From Ensifer sp. MPMI2T (GTDB lineage Bacteria; Pseudomonadota; Alphaproteobacteria; Rhizobiales; Rhizobiaceae), in contig NZ_SRXN01000001.1 in assembly GCF_004827385.1 (NCBI RefSeq), forward strand, positions 372,001-436,000: a DNA stretch of 64,000 nt, read 5' to 3'. This document shows positions 16,063 through 26,335 of the stretch, in pieces. How positions within the stretch are numbered: position 1 is the stretch's first letter; every line of letters begins with the position of its first letter. A program made the position numbers and the translations under genes. Below the pieces are notes generated by a model. It saw only the letters and a list, made by a program, of their open reading frames with translations. It ran no database searches and was not told where the DNA came from.

Positions 16063-17715
16063 ATGAATCAGATGAACCGGACTGAACAGAAACTCGCCGA
16101 GCTGAACCAGCCAAAACCCTGGTCCGGCGTCAACGCTTATCGCTCCGATCCTCTCGTCGTCGATATAACGTCGAGCATGCCGAAGACGTTGCGCGACGAA
16201 TTCGACGTGCTCGGGCGTTACGTCACCTCGCCGGAAGCGCAGGAACTGGCGCGCATGGCGAACGAGGGCGTGCCGAAGCTGAAGACCCACGGGCCCCGCG
16301 GTGAGCGCCTCGATGTCGTCGAGTTCCATCCGGCCTGGCATGCGCTGATGCGCCGATCGATGACGACGGGGTTGCATTCTTCCGCCTGGGAGAACCTGGC
16401 GGATGAGCGAGGCCGCTCGCACAAGGCGAGGGCGATCCGCTTCTACCTGACGGCGCAGCTCGAATGCGGCCATCTCTGCCCGCTGACGATGACGAGCGCG
16501 TCGGTTGCCGCCATCACCGCGTCTCCGGCGGTCCAGAAGGAATGGGCGCCGAAGATCCTGTCGCGCAAATATGATTCCTCCAACCGCCCATGGATGCAGA
16601 AGAGCGCCGTCACCATCGGCATGGGCATGACGGAGAAGCAGGGTGGCACGGATGTCCGGGCCAACACCTCGACCGCGGAACGCGTGGGGGAGGGTATCTA
16701 CCGTCTGAACGGACACAAGTGGTTCATGTCCGCACCGATGAGCGATGCTTTCGTGATGCTCGCCCAGACGCGTGACGGGCTCGGCTGCTTCCTGGTGCCG
16801 CGTCTGCTCGAGGACGGTTCGGCGAACGGACTGCGCTTCCAGCGTCTGAAGGACAAACTCGGCAATCGCTCCAATGCTTCGTCGGAGGTGGAGTTTTCCG
16901 ACACGTTCGGCTTCATCCTCGGAACGCCCGACGCCGGTATCCGTACGATCCTCGACATGGTGACATTGACGCGGCTCGACTGCGCGCTCGCTTCCGCCGG
17001 CATGATGCGCGCATCGCTCGCCGAAGCCGTTCACCACACCCGCGGCCGCAAGGTTTTTGGCAAGACACTGATCAGCCAGCCGATGATGACGCGGGTTCTG
17101 GCCGACATGGCGCTCGACGTCGCGGCGGCGAGCGCGCTGTCCTTCCGTCTTGCCGATGCCTTCGACAAGGCGCATGGCAGTGCCGAGGATGCCGCCTATG
17201 CCCGCATAATGACGCCGGTAGCGAAATACTGGTGCTGCAAGATCGCCCCCGGCTTGATCTACGAGGCGATGGAATGCCTTGGCGGCAACGGTTATGTTGA
17301 GGAGCGCGCGCTGGCCCGGCACTATCGCGAGGCGCCGGTCAACGCCATCTGGGAGGGATCGGGCAACGTCATGGCACTCGACGTGCTGCGCGTGCTCGGG
17401 CGTCGCAAGGAGCTGTTCGAACAGCTCTTCGGCATCTTCAGCCGCGATCTCGGCCCCTCCGGTCGCAAGACGATCGACGTTCTGCGCGCGGCCATGTCGC
17501 TCTGCGAGCGCGACGAAGGCGCGGCCCGAATGCTGGTCGAACAGCTCGCGCTTGCGGCCGCGGCGGCCGAACTCTATCGGCTCGGCGCGGGACGCATCGC
17601 CGACGCGTTTTTGGAGTCGCGCCTGGCTGCGGGCTGGCGGTCGACCTACGGCATGCTCGATTCGCGCTTCGACTCCGCCTACGTGCTCGATCTGCTCTAT
17701 CCGGCGGCGACGTAG
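16063..17715 (+). CDS. Acyl-CoA dehydrogenase, AidB-like
   Basis: 550 residues, close to the 541 of E. coli AidB. Central FAD-binding acyl-CoA dehydrogenase region with GMGMTEKQGGTDVRANT and, further on, YEAMECLGGNGYVEE and VNAIWEGSGNV. The C-terminal extension is helical. AidB is a flavoprotein of the adaptive response to alkylation; other family members act as isovaleryl-CoA dehydrogenases, and sequence alone does not tell which activity applies here. It stands alone on its strand, about 130 bases after RIME1 copy 1. Confidence 0.88.
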   Translation: MNQMNRTEQKLAELNQPKPWSGVNAYRSDPLVVDITSSMPKTLRDEFDVLGRYVTSPEAQELARMANEGVPKLKTHGPRGERLDVVEFHPAWHALMRRSMTTGLHSSAWENLADERGRSHKARAIRFYLTAQLECGHLCPLTMTSASVAAITASPAVQKEWAPKILSRKYDSSNRPWMQKSAVTIGMGMTEKQGGTDVRANTSTAERVGEGIYRLNGHKWFMSAPMSDAFVMLAQTRDGLGCFLVPRLLEDGSANGLRFQRLKDKLGNRSNASSEVEFSDTFGFILGTPDAGIRTILDMVTLTRLDCALASAGMMRASLAEAVHHTRGRKVFGKTLISQPMMTRVLADMALDVAAASALSFRLADAFDKAHGSAEDAAYARIMTPVAKYWCCKIAPGLIYEAMECLGGNGYVEERALARHYREAPVNAIWEGSGNVMALDVLRVLGRRKELFEQLFGIFSRDLGPSGRKTIDVLRAAMSLCERDEGAARMLVEQLALAAAAAELYRLGAGRIADAFLESRLAAGWRSTYGMLDSRFDSAYVLDLLYPAAT

Positions 17716-18040
17716 GCGCCGGCGGAAGGGACAGCGGTATCGTGTAGAAGGGTACCGCCGTCTGAAGCGTCATGAGCACGGCATAGAATTCTGCATCTCC
17801 CTCCATCTGCTTGACAGAAAACAGCCGCTCATAGCTCTCGGCACGGCCGCGCCGAGAGCGATGACGAGTAACACGTCGAATGTCGGCCGGAGGCTCCCCC
17901 GAGACGAGCCCGTATCGCTGCTTACAGCCGCCTTCGTCTGTGAATATTAACCTTAACAAATGGTTTACGTTGCGGCTGCGCCCTCAAGCGTGGAGATTGG
18001 CTGGGCAATTCGAAGAAGAACAGGACGGAGCGGTTCGGTG

Positions 18041-18193
18041 AGAACTGGCTTGCTGATCATCATGATGATGTTTTTCGCGGGGCTGCCGCTCGACATCGGG
18101 AGGCTCGCGGTCGCTCTTTTGCTGTTCGTGCTGGCTGAGCGAGCGCTCTATCCGCTGTTTTGCCAGCAGATCGTGGAAAGGGGGAGCGCATGA
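18041..18193 (+). CDS. Small hydrophobic protein of unknown function
   Basis: Not recognised. From GTG at 18041 it gives 50 residues: RTGLLIIMMMFFAGLPLDIG, then a hydrophobic stretch (RLAVALLLFVLAERALYPLF) and a polar tail. An ATG at 17960 would add 27 polar residues with poor sequence character. It looks like a one- or two-helix inner-membrane peptide. The stop overlaps the next start as ATGA at 18190-18193, so the two genes are probably co-translated. Confidence 0.55.
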   Translation, partial: RTGLLIIMMMFFAGLPLDIGRLAVALLLFVLAERALYPLFCQQIVERGSA

Positions 18194-18528
18194 AGTGGCT
18201 GCTGATCTTTTGGGCCGCCCCGGTCACGCTGCTGACCAGCTGGTACGGTCTTTCCTATTACGACATGAGCTTCGGCGTCTTCATGTTGACGCGTCAGGCG
18301 CATGACCTGGTTTTCGCAGTTTATGGCCACGTGCTTGGAATTCCGCCCGAAACCATCCCGCCGCTTGTCGCGCGGGCGATGGTCGTCGACAGCGCCATCG
18401 TATTTGCACTTGTGGCTTTGAGAAAACGCCGCCAGATCGTCGCCTGGTACCGGCGCCGTTTCGGCGCGCCGTCCGCTCAATCGCGCGGGGCGTTCGCGAG
18501 CGATGCCAATCTGTCGAGCGCTCCCTGA
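18190..18528 (+). CDS. Conserved hypothetical membrane protein
   Basis: 112 residues from ATG at 18190, preceded by GGGGGAG. Two hydrophobic helices: [20 protein letters not shown] at the N terminus and a second around [13 protein letters not shown], then a basic segment ([13 protein letters not shown]). The middle reads [18 protein letters not shown] believe homologues are restricted to Rhizobiales; no function is known to me. The last 52 bases overlap ruvX convergently. Confidence 0.75.
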   Translation: MKWLLIFWAAPVTLLTSWYGLSYYDMSFGVFMLTRQAHDLVFAVYGHVLGIPPETIPPLVARAMVVDSAIVFALVALRKRRQIVAWYRRRFGAPSAQSRGAFASDANLSSAP

Positions 18529-18959
18529 AGAATGAAGGAGGCGGCGGCGGAGTCGATGCGCTCGGCCCGCTTCTTCCGGGATACGTCCATCTCGATCAGC
18601 ACCCGCTCCGCCGCCACCGTCGAGAGCCGTTCGTCCCAGAGCACGAAGGGAATATCCGTCTTCTCTCCCATGTTCCTCACAAAGGCACGGGTGGCCTGGC
18701 AGCGCGGTCCCTCCGTTCCGTCCATATTCACGGGCAGGCCGATGACGAAGGCCGCGATCTTTTCCTTTGCTGCCACGGATAGAAGCGCTTCCGCGTCGAC
18801 GCCGAACTTGACGCGCCGGATCACGTCGCGCGGCGTCGCGAAGCGCCGTCCGAGATCGGAGACCGACAGCCCGATTGTCTTGGTGCCAAGATCAAGACCG
18901 GCAATCGCCCGGTTGGGCGGCAACGACGCTGCCAGTTCTTCGATTGTGAGAATTGCCAT
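18477..18959 (-). CDS. ruvX: RuvX/YqgF-type putative Holliday junction resolvase
   Basis: 160 residues with an RNase H-like fold: [17 protein letters not shown] at the N terminus carries the first acidic residue, [16 protein letters not shown] is the family signature, and [14 protein letters not shown] plus [16 protein letters not shown] hold the remaining acidic residues. In other bacteria YqgF is needed for 16S rRNA 5' maturation and anti-termination, and resolvase activity has been shown for some members. The 3' end overlaps the preceding convergent gene by 52 bases. Confidence 0.92.
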   Translation of the reverse strand: MAILTIEELAASLPPNRAIAGLDLGTKTIGLSVSDLGRRFATPRDVIRRVKFGVDAEALLSVAAKEKIAAFVIGLPVNMDGTEGPRCQATRAFVRNMGEKTDIPFVLWDERLSTVAAERVLIEMDVSRKKRAERIDSAAASFILQGALDRLASLANAPRD

Positions 18960-19111
18960 GGGATTTCCCGATTCGATCTTTCCACTTGTGTCGTTTGATC
19001 CATATGCTTGTCCGACACATAAATCATCAGAGCGGTCCGCCTAACCCTTTAAAAACGATCACGCATGTTCGGTCGCTTCGCTCAAACTTACCGTGATCCA
19101 AGGAGAACGTC

Positions 19112-19816
19112 ATGAAGATCAAATGGCTCGGCCATTCCGCCTTCCACATCGAGACGGCGAAGGCCAAAATCCTGATCGACCCCTTCTTCACCGGAAATCC
19201 GGCATTTCGGGACAGCGAGCGCAAGGCGGCGACCGCGGGGCTGACGCATATCCTGCTCACGCATGGCCATGGCGATCATGTCGGCGACACCGTCGCGATC
19301 GCCAAGGAAACCGGAGCCATGGTGGTGGGCAATTTCGACCTTTGCATGTGGCTCGGACGGCAGGGCGTCTCGAACATGGATCCGGGCAACACCGGCGGGA
19401 CGATCCAACTTGGCGCTTTCTCGGTGACCTTCGTGACGGCGCTTCATTCCTCGGCGCAGATCACCGAAGATGGTGTTTCCCATTCGCTCGGAAGCGCCGG
19501 CGGCCTGGTGCTTCATTTCGACGATGAGCCGACGCTCTATCATATGGGTGACACGGATATCTTCTCGGACATGGCGCTGGTCCACGAGCTGCATGAGCCC
19601 GACATCGGCATCGTGCCGATCGGCGACCGCTTCACCATGGGCGGCGCCGTAGCCGCTCTTGCCTGCCAACGCTATTTCAAGTTCAACACCGCCATCCCCT
19701 GCCATTATGGCTCGTTCCCGATCATCGACCAGACGCCGCAGACCTTCGTCGCCGGCATGGACGGTGCCTCGACGCTGGTTGCGACGCCTGAAGTCGGTGG
19801 CGTCGTCACTCTCTGA
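19112..19816 (+). CDS. UPF0173 metal-dependent hydrolase (metallo-beta-lactamase fold)
   Basis: 234 residues. [15 protein letters not shown] opens the fold. [11 protein letters not shown] is the HxHxDH metal motif; later ligands lie in [15 protein letters not shown] and CHYGSFP. Family UPF0173 is close in layout to YtkL-type proteins; the natural substrate is not known. A strong ribosome binding site (AAGGAG) precedes ATG by seven bases. ruvX diverges from it with 152 bases between. Confidence 0.9.
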   Translation: MKIKWLGHSAFHIETAKAKILIDPFFTGNPAFRDSERKAATAGLTHILLTHGHGDHVGDTVAIAKETGAMVVGNFDLCMWLGRQGVSNMDPGNTGGTIQLGAFSVTFVTALHSSAQITEDGVSHSLGSAGGLVLHFDDEPTLYHMGDTDIFSDMALVHELHEPDIGIVPIGDRFTMGGAVAALACQRYFKFNTAIPCHYGSFPIIDQTPQTFVAGMDGASTLVATPEVGGVVTL

Positions 19817-19920
19817 TAAGCAAAGGCGGCTGGCGTGGGTGCGGTCGGCGACATTCGCCCGTTGCACGTTGCGCAACTCGTCTTTATAGCGGGGGAAACT
19901 TTGAGATACCGGAGACGATC

Positions 19921-20208
19921 ATGTCCGTAGACCTTGCCACCGTAAAGCGCGTCGCGCGCCTTGCCCGCATCGCTGTCAGCGAAGAGGAAGCCGAACGGAT
20001 GATGGGTGAGCTCAATGGCATTCTCGGCTTTGTCGAGCAGCTTTCCGAGGTCAATGTCGACGGCGTCGAGCCGATGACTTCGGTGACGCCGATGAACATG
20101 AAGAAGCGCACCGACACCGTCGCCGATGGCGACAAGGCTGCCGACATCGTTGCCAATGCACCGAATTCGGACCGCAACTTCTTCCTCGTTCCGAAGGTGG
20201 TCGAGTAA
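19921..20208 (+). CDS. gatC: Glutamyl/aspartyl-tRNA amidotransferase subunit C
   Basis: 95 residues starting [20 protein letters not shown], with the N-terminal helical pair and the C-terminal [17 protein letters not shown] typical for GatC. It stabilises GatA on GatB in the transamidosome that converts misacylated Glu-tRNA(Gln) or Asp-tRNA(Asn). gatA follows after 50 bases. Confidence 0.95.
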   Translation: MSVDLATVKRVARLARIAVSEEEAERMMGELNGILGFVEQLSEVNVDGVEPMTSVTPMNMKKRTDTVADGDKAADIVANAPNSDRNFFLVPKVVE

Positions 20209-20258
20209 AGAACCGCCACCCGCCCTGACGTTTCCGATTGCGAAAGCCCGATTGCACC

Positions 20259-21740
20259 ATGACCGAACTTACCAGCCTCACGATCGCCGAAGCCCGCGCG
20301 AAGCTTTCCGCCAAGGAAATCACTGCGGTCGAATTGACGGATGCCTACATCGCCGCGATCGAGGCGGCCAATGACACGATCAACGCCTATGTCGCCGTGA
20401 CGCCGGAAAAGGCGCGCGAGATGGCCAAGGCTTCAGACGCCCGTATTGCCGCCGGCAAGGCTGGTGCCTTGGAGGGCATTCCGCTCGGCATCAAGGATCT
20501 CTTCGGCACCGAGGGCGTCCACACGCAGGCCTGCAGCCACATTCTCGATGGCTTCGAGCCCCGCTACGAATCGACGGTCACCCAGAACCTCTGGAACGAC
20601 GGTGCCGTCATGCTCGGCAAGCTCAACATGGACGAGTTTGCGATGGGCTCTTCCAACGAGACGTCCTACTACGGACCGGTCAAGAACCCGTGGCGCGGCA
20701 AGAACTCCAACCTCGACCTCGTGCCCGGCGGCTCCTCCGGCGGTTCGGCTGCTGCGGTCGCGGCCCATCTCTGCGCCGGCGCGACGGCGACCGACACGGG
20801 CGGCTCCATTCGTCAGCCGGCGGCCTTCACCGGCACCGTCGGCATCAAACCGACCTATGGCCGCTGCTCGCGCTGGGGCGTCGTCGCCTTTGCCTCCTCG
20901 CTCGACCAGGCCGGCCCGATCGCGCGTGACGTGCGCGATGCGGCGATCCTCTTGAAGTCGATGGCCAGCATCGATCCGAAGGATACGACATCCGTCGATC
21001 TCCCGGTGCCGGATTATGAGGCGTCGATCGGCAAGTCGATCAAGGGCATGAAGATCGGTATCCCGAAGGAATACCGCGTCGACGGCATGCCCGAGGAAAT
21101 CGAGACGCTCTGGCAGCAGGGCATCGCTTGGCTGAAGGACGCCGGTGCCGAGATCGTCGACATCTCGCTGCCGCATACGAAATACGCGCTGCCGGCCTAT
21201 TATATCGTTGCGCCCGCCGAGGCGTCGTCGAATCTGGCGCGCTATGATGGTGTCCGCTACGGCCTGCGCGTCGACGGCAAAGATATCATCGACATGTATG
21301 AAAAGACGCGGGCTGCTGGCTTCGGCCAGGAAGTCAAGCGCCGCATCATGATCGGCACCTATGTGCTCTCCGCCGGCTACTACGACGCCTATTATCTGCG
21401 CGCGCAAAAAGTCCGCACGCTGATCAAGCGCGACTTCGAACTCGTTTTCGACGCAGGTGTCGACGCGATCTTGACGCCGGCGACGCCGTCGTCTGCCTTC
21501 GGCATCGCCGACGAGGATCTCGCAGCCGATCCGGTCAAGATGTACCTGAACGACATCTTCACCGTGACCGTCAACATGGCGGGGCTGCCGGGCATTGCAG
21601 TGCCGGGCGGGCTCGATCGCAAGGGCCTTCCGCTCGGTCTGCAGCTCATCGGCAAGCCGTTCGAGGAGGAAACGCTGTTCAAGACGGCGCATGTCATCGA
21701 ACAGGCGGCAGGCCGCTTCACACCGTCCAAGTGGTGGTAA
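20259..21740 (+). CDS. gatA: Glutamyl/aspartyl-tRNA amidotransferase subunit A (amidase)
   Basis: 493 residues from ATG at 20259. The amidase-signature Ser-cisSer-Lys triad is present: Lys in IPLGIKDLF, cis-Ser in [14 protein letters not shown], and Ser in [12 protein letters not shown]. It releases ammonia from glutamine for transfer to the aminoacyl-tRNA bound by GatB. gatC is directly upstream; gatB lies 3.1 kb downstream, beyond two minus-strand genes. Confidence 0.97.
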   Translation: MTELTSLTIAEARAKLSAKEITAVELTDAYIAAIEAANDTINAYVAVTPEKAREMAKASDARIAAGKAGALEGIPLGIKDLFGTEGVHTQACSHILDGFEPRYESTVTQNLWNDGAVMLGKLNMDEFAMGSSNETSYYGPVKNPWRGKNSNLDLVPGGSSGGSAAAVAAHLCAGATATDTGGSIRQPAAFTGTVGIKPTYGRCSRWGVVAFASSLDQAGPIARDVRDAAILLKSMASIDPKDTTSVDLPVPDYEASIGKSIKGMKIGIPKEYRVDGMPEEIETLWQQGIAWLKDAGAEIVDISLPHTKYALPAYYIVAPAEASSNLARYDGVRYGLRVDGKDIIDMYEKTRAAGFGQEVKRRIMIGTYVLSAGYYDAYYLRAQKVRTLIKRDFELVFDAGVDAILTPATPSSAFGIADEDLAADPVKMYLNDIFTVTVNMAGLPGIAVPGGLDRKGLPLGLQLIGKPFEEETLFKTAHVIEQAAGRFTPSKWW

Positions 21741-21788
21741 CGCCAGTAGCCAGCCGGCCGCTAGCCACGTTGCGGCAGGAATGATGTA

Positions 21789-21813
21789 ATGGAGCGGAAA
21801 GGGGCCGCTCCAT
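21789..21813 (+). terminator. Hairpin after gatA, possible terminator
   Basis: ATGGAGCGG and CCGCTCCAT form a 9-bp stem with a 7-base loop, 48 bases after gatA. No T tract follows, so termination may be weak or Rho-dependent. Confidence 0.4.
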
Positions 21814-21851
21814 GTTCATCATCCGACGATGCATGCCGCCTTCACCGAAGT

Positions 21852-21873
21852 CCCGGAGGTCGCAACCTCCGGG
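21852..21873 (-). terminator. Hairpin after yjhX-like gene, possible terminator
   Basis: CCCGGAGGT and ACCTCCGGG form a perfect 9-bp stem with a CGCA loop, 20 bases past the stop of the yjhX-like gene. It has no T tract on either strand. Confidence 0.4.
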
Positions 21874-21893
21874 TAGGTGCGGACCTCGGCCGC

Positions 21894-22148
21894 TCAGCGG
21901 TTGTTGAGTTCCGATCTGACGAGATAAAGACCTCGCTCGGTGATGCGGTAGGGCTTGCCGCCCGAGGACTTGATCGCCCTTTTGCGTTTGAGCTTTCGGA
22001 AGAGCTCAAGATCGACGCCGGGATAGACCCAGCCGTCGCGGGTGAAGCAGCGAATTTCGGCGATTGCCTTGCCTTCGCGTTTGATCTCGATGCGGCCGCC
22101 TTGGGCCAGATGGTGAAGAATGCGCTGTTCCGCGCGTGAAATATCCAT
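21894..22148 (-). CDS. yjhX: YjhX family protein (UPF0386)
   Basis: 84 residues: MDISRAEQRILHHLAQGGRI, then FRKLKRKRAIKSSGGKPYRI and a C-terminal ITERGLYLVRSELNNR. This matches the compact winged-helix-like YjhX family. E. coli YjhX has been described as a toxin of the YjhX/YjhQ system; no yjhQ-like acetyltransferase is adjacent here, so a toxin role is not supported by context. No clear ribosome binding site precedes the ATG. A promoter-like sequence lies about 170 bases upstream. Confidence 0.82.
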   Translation of the reverse strand: MDISRAEQRILHHLAQGGRIEIKREGKAIAEIRCFTRDGWVYPGVDLELFRKLKRKRAIKSSGGKPYRITERGLYLVRSELNNR

Positions 22149-22516
22149 GGTTTGAGTGTTCCGGAATGGCGTTCATGAGAACGCAGGAAAACGTTCCGCA
22201 AATCCTAGGATGAGCGGGGTTCACGTTTCCGGCCCGTGCGCGCAAGTCGTGGTGACTGCGGGCAGGGCCCTTACCGGGACTCAGACTGAAAGAACATCAA
22301 GACTCCATTCGGATGCCGGATTTCTAGAAGACGAAAGTGCGAACGTCAAGGTTGCAAGGACGGAGGCGCAGCGTCGCCGGGATCGTCTCTCGCTGTCCTG
22401 CGCGCCAAAGCGGCCGCCACGAACGGCACTTATGAATGATTCCGGAATGATGTCGCCGATTTTCAGACGGACTGTAGGCGCGACCGCCGCAGCGAGACAG
22501 GACACGAGCGCTGCAA
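22149..22516. other. Intergenic region between yjhX-like and transglutaminase-like genes
   Basis: No supported gene. It contains a minus-strand promoter-like site at 22322-22350 within a 34-base sequence that recurs, with 28 identical positions, upstream of the transglutaminase-like gene. I see no gene remnant in the rest. Confidence 0.5.
22322..22350 (-). promoter_or_regulatory. Promoter-like site, copy A of flanking repeat
   Basis: On the minus strand CTTGAC, 17 bases, then CTAGAA: close to the rhizobial housekeeping consensus CTTGAC-N17-CTATAT. It points toward the yjhX-like gene, leaving a leader of about 170 bases. The same arrangement and neighbouring bases recur at 24669-24697. Confidence 0.5.
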
Positions 22517-24604
22517 CTAGGGCAAAAGAAGAAGAGCGGTTCTGATGGCCCGAAGAAAGTCGATACTGAGGGCCGACATATCGTCGCTGCTTGTGGCAGC
22601 GGTGTCGGTATAGGTGAAGTCATAGTACCATTCCGACTTGCGGCTGCTGTCAGCGACAGCTTGGAGATAGGCGCTGATCGCTTCGGCGGGCACGCGTTCT
22701 GCCAGTGTGCGAAAGCTCCATTCCAGTTCGAGTTCGGTCGGAAGGGTCGACCAGCTCAGTTTGAGTAAGAAGTGCGGGTTGTAAACGTCTGGCCTCTCCG
22801 GCGGAGAGAAGCGGGCCTTGAGGTTGGTCACGGTGACCTTGTGGTTCTTGTAGACCGGAGGTCCGAGCGCGATCGGCCCTGTACGCCCAACTGCAGTAGG
22901 CGTTGGCATGCCGCCGATGCCGATATCTGCCCGCAACGGAAAATTCTTGGCGAGGTCGTTGGCGAGGAGAGTCTCGGAGGCAAGTTCGTAAGCTTCCTTC
23001 GTCGTCAGAACATTGAGGTCACGGTCATCTGCAGTTTCGAGCATCGCCGTGCTTTTGATGCCCGGATACTGCCGGCTGTAATATTGGATGTAGTCGTCGG
23101 CGAGGTTGGCTTTCGATGCGTGTGCAAGCCTGCGGCGCATCCTATCGGCATCAGCGTTGCGGTAGATCGTGTTTACGGTGAGCACCAGGGGTTCGCCATC
23201 GCGCATCGGGAACGCAAACCGTTCCGCGACCGACTGGGTCGGCTCCAACAGTTCCGTCACTGGAAGTTTCTCGAGCGCGGCTCCGGAAGCAACCAGCGGC
23301 AATGCAAAGCCATAATCGGGTGAAACAATGTTCGCCGCGCGTCCACCCTGCAGGTAGTCGGTCGCGTCGAGCCACCAGACCCGTTCGCCTATCTTCGCTT
23401 TGACGATCGCATGGTCGAAAACCTGAAGCGCAGGAACAGTATGTTCAAGCACCCTGCCTTCGTCGATATCAGTAAGAGCCGCCTCGGCCTCGATACCCAG
23501 CCGTCGCAAGGCTGAAACGAGGAGCAGCGTTTTGTCCTTGCAGTCGCCGAAGCCGCTGGCCAGCACCGTTTCCGGACGGCGTGGCACATAGGATCCCGCT
23601 CCCATCGACAGACTGACATAGCGGATCTCGTCTTGGACTAGTCGCAATGCGGCGATGAGGCGATCCTCTAGTGAACCATGGCGGACTTCGATTTCAGCGA
23701 GCTTGGCCTCAAAATCGGCCGGAAAGCTCTCCGCCGGTTGATAGAAAGGAAGGACGGCATCGACGACGGGCTGCCAGTCGAACTCTGAAGATATCTGCAC
23801 AAAACCGAAATTAGGATAGTCGACCGGCAGATTGTCCTGGAATTTCACTGGCGAAGGATTGGCCGTTTCCCATAGATACGTCGTTTCGCCCCCGGCCTTT
23901 GTCACCGTTGGCTTCAGTCCTGTCCTGACCGCGCGTATGTTGAGCGGCTTTTCTGTCGGCCAGATGATCCGTTCCCGTGTCAGGGCGACGGGCTCACTCC
24001 ATTCAGCCTGGAAGCGAGCGTATAGCAGATTCTTCGCTACCGTCGGCGTGACTTCATAGGTCGTGGAATAGTCCACGATATCGCCGACGCGCACGTCGCT
24101 GAGATCGACATGCGCCGTAAGGCGACCGTCAAAAATCCCTCTTTCGGAATCCGTCTCCCGGCGGAATATCTCGAACTTCGCGTCACCGAGCTTGTCGATG
24201 ACAACACCGTCTCTGATGATCATCAGTCGGTTGAAGGAGAGCCTCTCGCGCGAAGGATCGAATTCGATATCCAGCCGTGCTCCGCGTTCCAGGCCGGCCC
24301 GGTCGGTCACTTTATAAACCAGGCGCCCGAATATCGAGTACCCGCCGTTTCTATGCCGGATCTGCGCGTCCGTCAGGAGGAAGGCGATGCCGTTCCTGAT
24401 CTCGGCGCTGCGCGACGGGTCAAGCTCAGGAATGCCGACATACTCCACCCAGTTCTCGGCTGGGGCCTTGCGGACTTGCTCGTCCGCCCTGGCCGTCAAA
24501 CCCGGGCTCAGCAGCGTCAAGACAAGAGCAAGAAGAAAAACGAACGATCTGCGACGCTCCATTAACCGAACCCATATGTTGCGCCACTGCGATCGTTCGG
24601 TCAT
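22517..24604 (-). CDS. DUF3857/transglutaminase-like exported protein
   Basis: About 695 residues. After a hydrophobic signal-like segment (FVFLLALVLTLLSPGLTARA) comes a DUF3857 domain (about 60-260), then a transglutaminase-like core with C355 (SGFGDCKDKTLLL), H398 (FDHAIVKA) and D413 (WWLDATDYL) as the likely catalytic triad, then a C-terminal region of unknown type. Such proteins are exported or periplasmic; substrates are unknown. The start is uncertain: ATG 24604 or ATG 24562, the latter giving a more typical signal peptide. It separates gatA from gatB, with no obvious functional link. Confidence 0.85.
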   Translation of the reverse strand: MTERSQWRNIWVRLMERRRSFVFLLALVLTLLSPGLTARADEQVRKAPAENWVEYVGIPELDPSRSAEIRNGIAFLLTDAQIRHRNGGYSIFGRLVYKVTDRAGLERGARLDIEFDPSRERLSFNRLMIIRDGVVIDKLGDAKFEIFRRETDSERGIFDGRLTAHVDLSDVRVGDIVDYSTTYEVTPTVAKNLLYARFQAEWSEPVALTRERIIWPTEKPLNIRAVRTGLKPTVTKAGGETTYLWETANPSPVKFQDNLPVDYPNFGFVQISSEFDWQPVVDAVLPFYQPAESFPADFEAKLAEIEVRHGSLEDRLIAALRLVQDEIRYVSLSMGAGSYVPRRPETVLASGFGDCKDKTLLLVSALRRLGIEAEAALTDIDEGRVLEHTVPALQVFDHAIVKAKIGERVWWLDATDYLQGGRAANIVSPDYGFALPLVASGAALEKLPVTELLEPTQSVAERFAFPMRDGEPLVLTVNTIYRNADADRMRRRLAHASKANLADDYIQYYSRQYPGIKSTAMLETADDRDLNVLTTKEAYELASETLLANDLAKNFPLRADIGIGGMPTPTAVGRTGPIALGPPVYKNHKVTVTNLKARFSPPERPDVYNPHFLLKLSWSTLPTELELEWSFRTLAERVPAEAISAYLQAVADSSRKSEWYYDFTYTDTAATSSDDMSALSIDFLRAIRTALLLLP

Positions 24605-24668
24605 GGAACGGCCACCAATCAATTGGTTCAGGCTGATGTATCAATTCAGAATAGGCAGCGGCAGAATC

Positions 24669-24697
24669 TTCTAGAAGACAGCCGTACGAACGTCAGG
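24669..24697 (-). promoter_or_regulatory. Promoter-like site, copy B, upstream of transglutaminase-like gene
   Basis: Minus strand CCTGAC, 17 bases, CTAGAA, ending 65 bases before the ATG at 24604. The extended sequence (TTCTAGAAGAC at 24669 onward, CGAACGTCA, GGTTGC) recurs at 22322-22355. It is positioned to drive the transglutaminase-like gene. Confidence 0.5.
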
Positions 24698-24830
24698 GTT
24701 GCGCAGGGTGGGGGTGCTATATCGGCGCGAGCGTGCCGCCGGGGCACTAGGCACCTCACAAGCCTTGCACCTGAGTTCCAATTGCTCTACCGAGAAAGCT
24801 CGAAATTCAGGCTTCAAAGAAGAGCATGAC

Positions 24831-26333
24831 ATGAGCATTGTCGACGTCCGCACTCCCGATCCGAAACGCTTCATCCCGGGCGCCACCGGCGACTGGGAAG
24901 TCATCATTGGCATGGAGGTCCATGCTCAGGTGCTCAGCAATTCGAAGCTGTTCTCGGGTGCGTCGACGGAATTCGGCAATGCCCCCAATGCCAATGTCTC
25001 GCTGGTTGATGCGGCGATGCCTGGCATGCTGCCGGTGATCAACGAGGAGTGTGTCAAGCAGGCGGTTCGCACCGGTCTCGGCCTCAAGGCGAAGATCAAC
25101 AATCGCTCGATCTTCGACCGGAAGAATTACTTCTATCCGGATCTGCCGCAGGGCTATCAGATCTCGCAGTACAAGGATCCGATCGTCGGCGAAGGCAAGA
25201 TCATTATCTCCATCGGGCCGGACCGCCAAGGGCAATTTGAGGACGTCGAGATCGGCATCGAGCGCCTGCATCTGGAGCAGGATGCCGGAAAATCGATGCA
25301 CGACCAGCATCCGTCCATGTCCTATGTCGATCTCAACCGCTCGGGCGTCGCGCTGATGGAAATCGTCTCGAAGCCGGACATGCGCTCGTCGGACGAGGCG
25401 AAGGCGTATCTTACCAAGCTGCGTTCGATCGTGCGTTATCTCGGCACCTGCGACGGCAACATGGACGAAGGCTCGATGCGGGCCGATGTCAACGTTTCTG
25501 TTCGCCGCCCCGGCGAGCCGTTCGGAACGCGCTGCGAAATCAAGAACGTCAACTCGATCCGCTTCGTCGGCCAGGCGATCGAATACGAGGCACGCCGCCA
25601 GATCGCGATCCTCGAGGATGGCGGCGTCGTCGATCAGGAAACCCGGCTCTTCGACGCGAACCGGGGCGAGACGCGCTCTATGCGCTCGAAGGAAGAGGCG
25701 CATGACTATCGCTACTTCCCAGATCCAGACCTGCTGCCGCTCGAGTTTGACGACGCGTTCGTCGAGGCCCTGAAAGCAGATCTTCCGGAACTCCCGGACG
25801 ACAAGAAGGAGCGTTTCGTCCGCGACATGGGCCTCTCGGTCTACGATGCCTCGGTTCTCGTTTCGGAAAAGGCGATCGCCGATTATTTCGAGGCCGTCGC
25901 CGAAGGTCGCGATGGCAAGACAGCTGCGAACTGGGTCATCAACGACCTGTTGGGGGCCTTGAACAAAGCCGGCAAAACCATTGAAGAGACTCCGGTTTCT
26001 CCCGCTCAGCTCGGCAGCATCATCGACCTCATCAAGGCCGAGACCATCTCCGGCAAGATCGCCAAGGACCTCTTCGAGATCATCTGGAACGAGGGTGGTG
26101 ATCCAGCGGAAATCGTCGAGACGCGCGGCATGAAGCAGGTCACCGACACCGGCGCGATCGAAAAGGCGGTCGATGAAATCATCGCCGCCAATCCGGATCA
26201 GGTGGAAAAGGCCAAGGCAAAGCCTTCTCTCGCCGGCTGGTTCGTTGGTCAGGTGATGAAGGCCACCGGCGGCAAGGCAAACCCGCAAGCCGTCCAGGGC
26301 CTCGTCAAAGCCAAGCTCGGCATCGAGGAGTGA
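24831..26333 (+). CDS. gatB: Glutamyl/aspartyl-tRNA amidotransferase subunit B
   Basis: 500 residues. The GatB core contains [51 protein letters not shown] and [12 protein letters not shown]. The helical and tail domain (about 355-500) ends with the YqeY-like region that grips tRNA. GatB binds misacylated tRNA, phosphorylates the side chain and receives ammonia from GatA. The start ATG at 24831 ([10 protein letters not shown]) fits the family. The GNAT gene begins 2 bases after its stop. Confidence 0.97.
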   Translation: MSIVDVRTPDPKRFIPGATGDWEVIIGMEVHAQVLSNSKLFSGASTEFGNAPNANVSLVDAAMPGMLPVINEECVKQAVRTGLGLKAKINNRSIFDRKNYFYPDLPQGYQISQYKDPIVGEGKIIISIGPDRQGQFEDVEIGIERLHLEQDAGKSMHDQHPSMSYVDLNRSGVALMEIVSKPDMRSSDEAKAYLTKLRSIVRYLGTCDGNMDEGSMRADVNVSVRRPGEPFGTRCEIKNVNSIRFVGQAIEYEARRQIAILEDGGVVDQETRLFDANRGETRSMRSKEEAHDYRYFPDPDLLPLEFDDAFVEALKADLPELPDDKKERFVRDMGLSVYDASVLVSEKAIADYFEAVAEGRDGKTAANWVINDLLGALNKAGKTIEETPVSPAQLGSIIDLIKAETISGKIAKDLFEIIWNEGGDPAEIVETRGMKQVTDTGAIEKAVDEIIAANPDQVEKAKAKPSLAGWFVGQVMKATGGKANPQAVQGLVKAKLGIEE

Positions 26334-26335
26334 CG

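Noticed and set aside
21894-22148. A toxin-antitoxin pair based on the YjhX-like protein
   Set aside because: No adjacent small partner gene or yjhQ-like acetyltransferase is seen, so only family membership is claimed.
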